NCBI GenBank assembly: GCA_934457115.1
Contig: CAKSHI010000012.1
Span: 1-49,831 of the forward strand
Length of the DNA: 49,831 bases
Reading direction: 5' to 3'
DNA from: an uncultured Eubacteriales bacterium
Lineage (GTDB): Bacteria; Bacillota; Clostridia; Oscillospirales; Acutalibacteraceae
The notes beneath the pieces are model-generated. The model worked only from the letters and a program-made list of their open reading frames with translations, was not told the origin of the DNA and ran no database searches. Positions 1 through 7,261 of this stretch are shown one piece after another; position 1 is the stretch's first letter, and each line of letters starts with the position of its first letter. The position numbers were made by a program, and so were the translations under genes.

Positions 1-38
1 ACTTTTTTTACTTGGCCGTTTCTCACAGCGTATTTCTT

Positions 39-67
39 ATTATATCTCTTCGCTATCTTTTTGTCAA
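39..67 (-). promoter_or_regulatory. Sigma-A promoter, downstream member of a tandem pair, firing out of the left edge
   Basis: On the minus strand there is a perfect TTGACA (67-62), a 17-base spacer and a perfect TATAAT (44-39). An A-rich stretch like an UP element lies just upstream. Transcription would start near 32 and leave the window. The perfect boxes, the A-tract and a second promoter about 100 bases upstream resemble rRNA or tRNA operon promoters of Firmicutes. What it drives is not visible. Confidence 0.7.
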
Positions 68-140
68 GTACTTTTTTTCGGCCCCTCTAGAAATCAATCT
101 TTGAACCTCTTCTAAGCTCTCTTTTTTCGACAGCTTTATT

Positions 141-169
141 ATTCTATCATAACATAATTCACTTGTCAA
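141..169 (-). promoter_or_regulatory. Sigma-A promoter, upstream member of the tandem pair
   Basis: On the minus strand TTGACA (169-164) is separated by 17 bases from TAGAAT (146-141), and an A/T tract lies upstream of the -35 box. It points leftward like the promoter at 39-67. It sits just downstream of the stop of the gene at 185-736, so it serves a different unit that begins beyond the left edge. Confidence 0.6.
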
Positions 170-184
170 TACTTTTTTTAAAAA

Positions 185-736
185 CTAATTTTTAATCGAC
201 ATATTAAGGTTTACTGAGCCCTTGCTGTAATAAGTTTCAGGTTCATAGCCTCTAACCTTTGCATTTATTTTAGTTTCATCACCGCTTGAAAGTTTCTTTG
301 TATTTATATTTACGTATTTAACATATTCTCCCGGCTTAATTACCCCTGTTTCTCCTAAGTAAGAGCCTTTTTCATCTAATATAATTATAGATATCCAAGT
401 ATCATTAGATTCATAGTTAGTTAGGTCTATTTCACACTTACCATTTTCGTTAACCAAAGACCCGCATATTCCAACTTCATAAACACCTGCAACACTCAAC
501 TTAGAAAATCCACGATCATCGTCTACATTTTCCGGAACACCTTGGACAGCCGTGGCCTCAAATTCAGGTACAATAAATCTTGATTTATTATAATTATCTA
601 CAGTCCAAAAAACTATGCCTGCGATCAAAGTAATTAAAACTAAGCCAACCGCAATCATAATATATTTTTTATTTTTGGTATTTTCAGTTTCACAATTTGT
701 TGGAAGTACCATCTCATCTTTTGATGTATTAGCCAT
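185..736 (-). CDS. Single-span membrane protein with extracytoplasmic beta-type domain
   Basis: Unrecognised protein of 183 residues. A hydrophilic N-terminus of about 25 residues is followed by one hydrophobic helix (about 26-46) and an ectodomain of about 135 residues. There is no cleavable signal peptide, so an N-in, C-out anchor is inferred. The ectodomain ends in the pattern NLNMSIKN and contains a G-x-I-K-P-G-E-Y turn, echoing the C-terminus of the protein at 1771-3267 (PIKLLIKN; P-P-G-Y and L-P-A-G-E-Y turns), so the two are probably paralogous beta-sandwich domains. I chose the ATG at 736 because an AAGGGG ribosome site lies about 11 bases upstream; an ATG at 745 is only 1-2 bases from that site. 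Function unknown, probably cell-envelope. Confidence 0.75.
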   Translation of the reverse strand: MANTSKDEMVLPTNCETENTKNKKYIMIAVGLVLITLIAGIVFWTVDNYNKSRFIVPEFEATAVQGVPENVDDDRGFSKLSVAGVYEVGICGSLVNENGKCEIDLTNYESNDTWISIIILDEKGSYLGETGVIKPGEYVKYVNINTKKLSSGDETKINAKVRGYEPETYYSKGSVNLNMSIKN

Positions 737-789
737 GTTTAGCATATCCCCTTTTTATTGCATTTTTGTGCATTGTCACATATAAAAAT

Positions 790-832
790 TATGCTATCGC
801 CGAAGCAAGTGCTATATCACGACGATAGCATA
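790..832 (-). terminator. Probable intrinsic terminator of the secreted-protein gene at 908-1612
   Basis: Ten-base perfect inverted repeat (TATGCTATCG at 790-799, CGATAGCATA at 823-832) with a 23-base loop. Read on the minus strand the stem is followed by a T-rich AATTTTTATA. It lies between the 908-1612 gene and the gene at 185-736. The loop is long, so the efficiency is uncertain. Confidence 0.5.
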
Positions 833-907
833 TTAATTTTTTAAAATATTACTAATCTAAAATCAACCTATTTCCTATTTTACTGACTTAATGCTTATCT
901 TAATCCC

Positions 908-1612
908 TTAAACACCGGTATGGTTAGCTAATGTAGCGGTTACTGTACCGAAAACTTCACTGTTTTCTGCTGCTCCTTCAGCGCTGAAGCCATATTTGCC
1001 TGCTACTGACAATGTTTCAGCATTTTCCGGGTTGCCGGATAACCATAGGTAAGAAGTTTGAGTTCTGGTATCTGTTGATGTTTTGTCACCTAATGCTAGT
1101 GTTGCTTGTTCAGTATTTCCAGTAACACCATCTTTATCCAAAACTTCATTCTTATAGAATTTACCTGTTACATTGTTATAGTTTCTGGCTGCTTGATAAT
1201 CATCACCAAATGCTGTATGGTCAAATGTAAGATTTACATCATAGGCCTTTGCCGATTTGTTTGTAGCACTTACCTTACCGGAACCGGCTGTTGTCTCCCA
1301 TTCAGCATCATTCCATGTGCCTGTTGTGGAGTTCCAGGTTCTTACAAAGCTATATGTAAGTGCGCCCCAAGTGATTTCTACTGATACCGAATCTTCAAAT
1401 GTAGCGGTACCTGTAACAGCATGCTTTGCTGCGTCACCAACTGCATCCATTGTCATTTTACCTGAGCCTTTATAGATTCCGGAGCTCGGTTCTGTTTCTG
1501 CCAAGGTGCCTTTTGTTCCGTCATCAAGTTTTACGGTTGCAAATGCAGTCGAACCTGTTGCTAACATGCTGGTTGCCAATAAACCTGCTAATAATTTTTT
1601 ACTTAATTTCAT
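908..1612 (-). CDS. Secreted protein with the 'ITWG' C-terminal beta domain
   Basis: 234 residues. A classical signal peptide (MKLSKKLLAGLLATSMLA, cleavage probably after A-F-A near residue 26) shows export. No anchor is visible. Residues from about 75 to the end match, in order, the C-terminal region of the two RCC1-propeller proteins of this window: I-T-W-G-x-L-T-Y, W-x-x-x-T-x-T-W, V-x-N-x-S-x-K-A-Y, Y-L-x-L-S-G, and a final F-G-x-V-T-A-T-L. This is therefore the stand-alone form of a domain that the propeller proteins carry as a fusion. A strong AGGAGGT ribosome site lies 7 bases before the ATG. It lies downstream of the gene at 1771-3267. Function unknown; a surface or matrix protein is inferred. 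Confidence 0.8.
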   Translation of the reverse strand: MKLSKKLLAGLLATSMLATGSTAFATVKLDDGTKGTLAETEPSSGIYKGSGKMTMDAVGDAAKHAVTGTATFEDSVSVEITWGALTYSFVRTWNSTTGTWNDAEWETTAGSGKVSATNKSAKAYDVNLTFDHTAFGDDYQAARNYNNVTGKFYKNEVLDKDGVTGNTEQATLALGDKTSTDTRTQTSYLWLSGNPENAETLSVAGKYGFSAEGAAENSEVFGTVTATLANHTGV

Positions 1613-1751
1613 GATAGATACCTCCTATCTGCTAATAAAAACACCTCTACTTTTCAACTATAAACTTTAGCCGACAACTTTTTTTATTTTCCTACCACCC
1701 CTTTCACTGAAATATCTAAATAGAATATTCTTAATGAAAAGATTAATCTAT

Positions 1752-1775
1752 ACTAAAGGCATTACTGCCATTAGT
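1752..1775 (-). terminator. Hairpin overlapping the stop of the 1771-3267 gene
   Basis: ACTAAAGGCA and TGCCATTAGT pair around a TTAC loop with a single A-A mismatch. It overlaps the stop codon region of the upstream gene, and the following minus-strand sequence is only modestly T-rich (ATTAATCTTTTC). It could be a weak terminator or processing hairpin ahead of the secreted-protein gene. Confidence 0.35.
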
Positions 1776-3267
1776 TCTTAATTAATAATTTAATTGGTGC
1801 TTGGGTTTGCATTGCAGCCTTTTCATTAGTATTGATATCATACAAATCCATATATAATATTGCGTCATATTCACCGGCCGGTAAAACCGTACCGTCGGGC
1901 AATGCATTCAACTCAATTGTTGAAATTGCATATCCGGGAGGCACTGCTCCTGTCTTACCTACTGTGACTCTCATTCTTGTTTTGTCATAATTTAATGCAT
2001 CTAATTTTTGTTGTTCTTCTTGTGTTCTTCCTGTTTTTCCTACTTTATCCATAAGGACTGCATCGGTTATTTGAAGATTTACTACAACATGATGGTTAGA
2101 AGAACCGGGATTTTTATAACTGAAACTTGCAGCCCCCGTTCCATTTTCTGCATCGATATAGCCCGAATAGGATATTGTAGTTTTGTTTTCACCGGTAGCC
2201 GGGGTAAGGTCGTCCACTTTTTGGATGTCACTTGCTACGCCTACAGGTGGATAATAATCCAATTTAGTTTCTTGCGTTTTGTTATAAATAGTCCAGCCTA
2301 ATACAGCCGACAATATTAAACCGGCAGAGATTAAACCGACATACGGCAATGGTATTAATACATCCTTCTTGGATTTTCCAACAACTAAGCAAGATTCTAC
2401 AGTTCCTGAGTTTTCCCAAACAAACCCTGCACAGTTGCTTTTAAGTAGTATGTTTGTACCTACGGCACAGGCCTTTATTGTACCTTCGTTATTAACAGCT
2501 GCAAATGAGCCTCTGTATCTTCCGGCTTTTATAATACCGTCAATAACTAAATTAATGACTGTACCGCCATCTATATGTCCAAAGAAGCCACCGTATTCAA
2601 GTTTTTTATCCTTTACAACAAAATTCTTAATACGATGTCCATCGCCATCAAAAATTCCTCTAAAACCATTTAGGTCAGTTGTACCAATAGGTTTCCAACT
2701 TGCTCCTTTAAGGTTTAAGTCTTTTTTTAAAATAAATTTTCCATTTATATATTCTTCTTTGCCTTCATTAACACCATTAACAAATTCAAATAAGTCTTCA
2801 GCATTTTCTATGGGTTGAAAATCATCTTTAGAATTATTGATAACCTTAAAGTTTCTATTTTTAAATAATGCTTTTCCTGATGATACTGTCCAAGTTTTTT
2901 CTAAATCCCAACCCGCATTTTCTAAAACACTTTCTCTTAATTCATTTTCAGTTAATCCTATTACCGAAAAAGAATTGTCTTCCCCAACTTGTATATCGGA
3001 TTCCTCTGCTACTTTTTCATTATTTGATTCACTATTAGAAATGTAAAAACATGATTGTATTGTCCCTAAATTATCTTTACAAAATTCTTTAGAATTCTCT
3101 TTTTGACAAATATACCTAGACCAACAATTTTCTATTTTACCTTCATTCCTATAGCAAAATGCTGATGTATCTATTTTTGATTTAGTTTTCATCTCAGAAT
3201 AACAATTTTTAATATCGCCGGTATTTATTCCAATAAAACCACTGTTTACTGCGTCTTTTTTCCTCAT
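1771..3267 (-). CDS. GLUG-like repeat protein with internal transmembrane helix and C-terminal ectodomain
   Basis: 498 residues, not a named family. The N-terminal 300 residues hold GLUG-like units: a GFIGINTG-type repeat at the start, Cys-rich repeats at about 35-75, a 'W-K-P-I-G ... F-R-G-I-F-D-G-D-G' unit at 191-210, then G-F-F-G-H-I-D-G-G and further units to about 295. One hydrophobic helix follows (about 303-326) and then an ectodomain of about 170 residues related to that of the 185-736 protein. There is no N-terminal signal peptide, so the GLUG part is predicted to be cytoplasmic, which is unusual for these repeats. The ribosome site is weak (AAAGGA about 12 bases before the ATG), so the start is less secure. 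A good promoter lies at 3382-3410. Confidence 0.7.
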   Translation of the reverse strand: MRKKDAVNSGFIGINTGDIKNCYSEMKTKSKIDTSAFCYRNEGKIENCWSRYICQKENSKEFCKDNLGTIQSCFYISNSESNNEKVAEESDIQVGEDNSFSVIGLTENELRESVLENAGWDLEKTWTVSSGKALFKNRNFKVINNSKDDFQPIENAEDLFEFVNGVNEGKEEYINGKFILKKDLNLKGASWKPIGTTDLNGFRGIFDGDGHRIKNFVVKDKKLEYGGFFGHIDGGTVINLVIDGIIKAGRYRGSFAAVNNEGTIKACAVGTNILLKSNCAGFVWENSGTVESCLVVGKSKKDVLIPLPYVGLISAGLILSAVLGWTIYNKTQETKLDYYPPVGVASDIQKVDDLTPATGENKTTISYSGYIDAENGTGAASFSYKNPGSSNHHVVVNLQITDAVLMDKVGKTGRTQEEQQKLDALNYDKTRMRVTVGKTGAVPPGYAISTIELNALPDGTVLPAGEYDAILYMDLYDINTNEKAAMQTQAPIKLLIKN

Positions 3268-3381
3268 TAAAATTCACATTCCTTTATAAGATTTAACTTA
3301 GAGTTTTATTTTAATGCCAAAAGTTACCCTTCATATTTACCAAAAAAATTATTAATACAGTGTTCTTTTTTTTGTAACTTT

Positions 3382-3410
3382 ATTATATACCCATTAATAC
3401 GCAAAGTCAA
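3382..3410 (-). promoter_or_regulatory. Sigma-A promoter for the 1771-3267 surface gene
   Basis: Minus strand: TTGACT (3410-3405), 17-base spacer, TATAAT (3387-3382), with an A-tract upstream. The start would be near 3375, giving a leader of about 110 bases before the ATG at 3267. Confidence 0.65.
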
Positions 3411-3624
3411 TACTTTTTTGGAAAAATTTTAGGTATTTTTAAAAAAAATCGAACAATATGTAAATTAGGTGCCTTATTTTTGTTAAAGATTGCTAATAAT
3501 AAGTTCACTCAATATGATAATGATTTTTCTAATATATAAAATAAATTTATTACTACATAATACAGTTTATATGCTTATTTAAGCTATATTTAACACTCTT
3601 TGAATATTAGCTACTTATATAACT
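3411..3624. other. AT-rich spacer with no gene seen
   Basis: About 210 bases between the surface-gene promoter and the terminator of rqcH. It is A/T-rich with stops in all frames, and I see no convincing gene or RNA structure. Confidence 0.5.
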
Positions 3625-3660
3625 AAAGCCCCGGCTAAGATAAATTAGCTCGAGGCTTTA
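3625..3660 (-). terminator. Hairpin terminator after rqcH
   Basis: The arms AAAGCC...GCTAA and TTAGC...GGCTTT pair around a short loop with a small internal mismatch, just beyond the stop at 3677. The T-run after it on the minus strand is short (TTTAGTTATAT), so it is a plausible but imperfect intrinsic terminator. Confidence 0.55.
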
Positions 3661-3676
3661 TAGCTATAACATACTC

Positions 3677-5434
3677 TCAACAACATTCGAGTTTTTTTAT
3701 ATAATCCTTATCAGGAGTCACAAATAGGGTTTTTTGGTTCTTATAAATTACATTCCCGGGTTTAGCACCTTGAGGTTTGCTTACATTACGTATATAAGTA
3801 TAATCAACCGCAACACCAGATGAATTACCGGCCTTACTATAAAACGCAGCAATCATCGCAGCTTCATATAATGACTTTTCACCTGCTTCATTGCCATCGC
3901 ACACTAAAACCGTATGCGAACCCGGCATATCTTTAACGTGAAACCAAATGTCATTTTTACGTGATTCTTTCAAAGTGAGGCTGTCATTTTGTGAGTTATT
4001 TCTTCCAACTAAAATTTTAAACCCCTCACTTGAACAAAATTCTATAGGCTTTAACTTTTTAGAAGACTGTTTTTTACCCTTTCTTAGTTTTAAGTAGCCT
4101 TGATCACATAGTTCTTTCCTTATTTCCTCAATTTCTTCTAAAAGTTTTACCCTTCCCAGTAAATCAAGTACACTTTCTATATATTCTTTTTCATCTTGGG
4201 ACTTTTGTATTTGCTCTAAAAGCATTTTTTGAGCAGTTTTTGATTTTCTATATTCTTTATAATATTTTTGTGCATTTTGAGCCGGAGTAAGTCTTGAATC
4301 CAACTTAACTTTTATTGGTTCATTATTGTCATAAAAGTTTTCGAGTTCGACCAAACTTTGACCCTTTTCAAGCCTATATAAATTTGCATTTATAATATCG
4401 CCATAAAGTTTTGACTCTTCTTTTTGCTTACTCAACAATATTTCATTTTTTTGGATAGCAATTTTCTTAACTATCCTTTCATTTAAATTAGAAAGCACCT
4501 TGGACAAATCCGAATACTTGGCCTTCATCCTTTCCTTTAAGTCTTTTTCAAAGTAGAAATCATCCAAAAGCTCCGAAAAATTCTCATAAGCCTTCTTACT
4601 TGCCAACTCCTCATATTGATTTATATCTATAAAGGAAAACTCCAGTGGCTCCTTAGCACTGTTTAGTAACATAATTGGTTTTCCGTTAATGTCTTGAACT
4701 GTTTTAATTAAATCATCTAATATGGCCCCAAGCCTCATATCAAGATCCTCGTCAAGACTTGATACTGTCAATGTTTCTTTTTTAGAGAGTAAATACGCTG
4801 CTTCCCTGCACACTATTGGAGAGACCCCTTGGATAGTAGAAAGCAATGCTTTCTCAAGCAAAGAATCTCCCTTTTTTTCCTTCATTGTTTTTATAATATC
4901 GATTGATTTATTTTCTATCAAACATAACTTATCTTGCTTTGGAGGTAATTCATACTTAACTCCCGGCAAAACTATCCTTTTTGAAGATGTAGAGGCGTCA
5001 ACTCTTTTAAGTGAGTCTATAATCCTCAAATTATCATCAAATAAAATAATATTACTATATTTACCCATTATCTCTATAGCAATTGTAATCTTTACCTTGT
5101 CGCCTAATTCATCAGTTGCGACAAAATCAAGGAACAAAGCTCTTTCAAGTCCTATTTGACGAACTGCAACAAGTTTTGCTGAAGAAAGCTTTTTTCTAAA
5201 AAGCATACATAGCATAGGTGGGGACTTAGGATTTTCAATCTTATGATTGGTAAAATGAATTCTTGGACTGTTTGCCCTTGCTGAAAGTAAAAGTTTTAAT
5301 ACGTCAGTCTTACTTCTTAAAGAAAGGACAATTTCATCCTTATTGGGTTGATATATCTTATCTACCCTTGAATTTAGTGCTTTTTCCTCTATTTCTTTTT
5401 TAATATGTCTTAAAAATGCACCATCAAGTGCCAT
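3677..5434 (-). CDS. rqcH: RqcH / NFACT-family ribosome quality control protein (FbpA-like)
   Basis: 585 residues, normal for the family. The N-terminal NFACT-N domain starts MALDGAFLRHIKKEI. A long helical coiled-coil region covers about 270-430. The C-terminal NFACT-R domain (about 460-570) has the hallmark D-I-W-F-H-V-K-D-x-P-G-S-H at about residue 495. In Firmicutes RqcH binds stalled 50S-peptidyl-tRNA complexes and recruits tRNA-Ala to add C-terminal alanine tails; older literature calls it fibronectin-binding protein. It is the last gene of a leftward run, 14 bases after the nif3-like gene. The ATG follows AGAGGAAGAG. Confidence 0.93.
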   Translation of the reverse strand: MALDGAFLRHIKKEIEEKALNSRVDKIYQPNKDEIVLSLRSKTDVLKLLLSARANSPRIHFTNHKIENPKSPPMLCMLFRKKLSSAKLVAVRQIGLERALFLDFVATDELGDKVKITIAIEIMGKYSNIILFDDNLRIIDSLKRVDASTSSKRIVLPGVKYELPPKQDKLCLIENKSIDIIKTMKEKKGDSLLEKALLSTIQGVSPIVCREAAYLLSKKETLTVSSLDEDLDMRLGAILDDLIKTVQDINGKPIMLLNSAKEPLEFSFIDINQYEELASKKAYENFSELLDDFYFEKDLKERMKAKYSDLSKVLSNLNERIVKKIAIQKNEILLSKQKEESKLYGDIINANLYRLEKGQSLVELENFYDNNEPIKVKLDSRLTPAQNAQKYYKEYRKSKTAQKMLLEQIQKSQDEKEYIESVLDLLGRVKLLEEIEEIRKELCDQGYLKLRKGKKQSSKKLKPIEFCSSEGFKILVGRNNSQNDSLTLKESRKNDIWFHVKDMPGSHTVLVCDGNEAGEKSLYEAAMIAAFYSKAGNSSGVAVDYTYIRNVSKPQGAKPGNVIYKNQKTLFVTPDKDYIKKLECC

Positions 5435-5448
5435 AACTCTTCCTCTTT

Positions 5449-6537
5449 CTAAATGTATTCTAACATATTTTTAAATGTACTCGATTTAACAAAATTAATA
5501 TTTTTAAACTCTAAACTAAGTAAATTAATCAATGGTTCGATTACTACATCTTCAGTACAAAAATGTCCCGCATCCACAACCGTGACTCCTGCCGCCATTG
5601 CGGATAGGATTTCATGGTGTTTAATCTCCCCGGTTACAAAGGCATCTGCACCCTTTTTTATTGCCTTATAAATATAGTCTCCACCTGCACCTGAGCAAAC
5701 CGCAACTTTTTTAATCTTACGCTTTCCATTTATATACCTTACACCATTGCAGTTCAATGCCCTTTTTACAAAAGAAGCAAATTCATTTGGTAAATATTCG
5801 CTTTGTAAATTTCCTATCAATCCGCAGCAAATCTTTTCCCTTATTGCACTATTCTCAAAAATATCATAGGCAGGTTCCTCATAGGGGTGAGCTTCAAGCA
5901 TAGCTGAAATAACAGCATCAATTTTTGATGGGCTGCAAATCATTTCAAGTCTATTCTCTTTTACTTTTTCGTAGCTTCCTACTTTTCCTAAGAAAGGCTG
6001 TGCTCCGTCATCCGGCAAAAATTCTCCCTCTCCTAAGGACTTAAAAGAACAGCCCCTATAATCACCTAAACTTCCCGCTCCTGCAAGCGTCATTGCAGAC
6101 TTAACCTTATCAGTATACTCCTCAGGAACGAATACTATCAATTTATGATAGTTTCTGCTTTTATATATCGATAGACCCTCCACATTTTTCAAGTCCAACA
6201 AATTCGCAAGAGAACTGTTAACTCCTCCATCAGCCATATCTAAGTTGGTGTGGGCACAAATAGCATTAATATCATTTTTAGCCAGTAAGTACGGCATACT
6301 GTTGGAATCAAGCCTTTTAATAGGATTAAATATCACGGGATGGTGACTTATTATGAGATTAGCTCCTATTTCTTTTGCCTCTTGTATAACACTTGATGTA
6401 ATATCCAAAGAAAGCAATACTTTGTTTACCACTGCTGAATAGTTGCCTACAAGCATACCGCAGTTATCAAAGTCCATTGCCGAATTAAAGGGTGCAATTT
6501 TATCGATATAATTATAAATATCCTTTACTGTTGACAT
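5449..6537 (-). CDS. Nif3-like dinuclear metal center protein (YqfO type)
   Basis: 362 residues, the long Firmicute form in which the Nif3 domain is interrupted by a PII-like/CutA-like insert (about 130-235). Metal-site motifs are visible: I-I-S-H-H-P near residue 62, C-A-H-T-N-L-D near 93, and the C-terminal D-A-G-H-F-C-T-E. The biochemical role of the family is not settled; proposals include a GTP cyclohydrolase I type 2-like hydrolase or a metal-binding regulator. Pairing with trmK directly upstream (19-base gap) is a conserved arrangement in Firmicutes and supports the call. Confidence 0.9.
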   Translation of the reverse strand: MSTVKDIYNYIDKIAPFNSAMDFDNCGMLVGNYSAVVNKVLLSLDITSSVIQEAKEIGANLIISHHPVIFNPIKRLDSNSMPYLLAKNDINAICAHTNLDMADGGVNSSLANLLDLKNVEGLSIYKSRNYHKLIVFVPEEYTDKVKSAMTLAGAGSLGDYRGCSFKSLGEGEFLPDDGAQPFLGKVGSYEKVKENRLEMICSPSKIDAVISAMLEAHPYEEPAYDIFENSAIREKICCGLIGNLQSEYLPNEFASFVKRALNCNGVRYINGKRKIKKVAVCSGAGGDYIYKAIKKGADAFVTGEIKHHEILSAMAAGVTVVDAGHFCTEDVVIEPLINLLSLEFKNINFVKSSTFKNMLEYI

Positions 6538-6556
6538 ATCTATCTTCCTTTTTTAT

Positions 6557-7240
6557 TTATTTTATTAACTCTTGAAGCTCTATGCATATACTTTCAAGCT
6601 CACAAGCATCTTGAATCATATCTTGGCATTTAAGACCCTTGATTTGATTTTTTATATTATTAATCTCTCTTTTAATATATCCCTTTGATTCTATCGAAAG
6701 CGGAACATCTAATTTTCCTATGTATGGATACAACTTATCAACTGTAATTTGCTCTTTTGTATACCTTGCATTAATTATTGTATATACCCTCTTTTCAGAT
6801 GTAACCGTTTCTTCTTTATATATCTTATAATTTTCACCTTTAAGAAATATTCTTAATTCCTTTGATGTAGTCATTGGCTGCAAGATAAGATTTTTAGAGC
6901 TATCCTTAAGCCAAGACGCCTTAGATAAAATATTGGATATAAGTTCTCCTCCCATACCTGCTATTACTATGTCGTCAACTTCATCCTTATTTATCTTTTC
7001 AAGGCCATTCGAGAGCCTGGTTTCAATCTTATCGCTCAATGAGTATTTTGCTATATTTTGTTTGGCTATGTTAAGTGGACCCTCGTTAATATCAGCTGCA
7101 ATTGCAGACTTAACTATATTATTTTGGACAAGCCATATAGGTAAATACGCATGATCTGTCCCTATATCAACAACCCTTGCCCCTTTCCTTACCATTAGTG
7201 CACAAGCTTTTAATCTATTATTTAAACTTTGATTTTGCAT
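6557..7240 (-). CDS. trmK: TrmK, tRNA (adenine-N1)-methyltransferase for position 22
   Basis: 227 residues. A Rossmann methyltransferase with the SAM-binding motif V-V-D-I-G-T-D-H-A-Y-L-P near residue 20, the acidic D-I-N-E-G-P motif near 50 and D-D-I-V-I-A-G-M-G-G-E near 90, all characteristic of TrmK. The C-terminal helical tail (about 170-227) matches the family's coiled-coil extension. TrmK methylates N1 of A22 in the D-loop of bacterial tRNAs. It precedes the nif3-like gene by 19 bases and follows the DUF4157 gene by 21 bases. Confidence 0.92.
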   Translation of the reverse strand: MQNQSLNNRLKACALMVRKGARVVDIGTDHAYLPIWLVQNNIVKSAIAADINEGPLNIAKQNIAKYSLSDKIETRLSNGLEKINKDEVDDIVIAGMGGELISNILSKASWLKDSSKNLILQPMTTSKELRIFLKGENYKIYKEETVTSEKRVYTIINARYTKEQITVDKLYPYIGKLDVPLSIESKGYIKREINNIKNQIKGLKCQDMIQDACELESICIELQELIK

Positions 7241-7261
7241 ATTACCCCCTAAAATTATCCT

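Noticed and set aside
1106..1614. Plus-strand reading frames opposite the secreted-protein gene
   Set aside because: The minus-strand gene has a signal peptide, ribosome site and homologous partners; the opposite frames have none.
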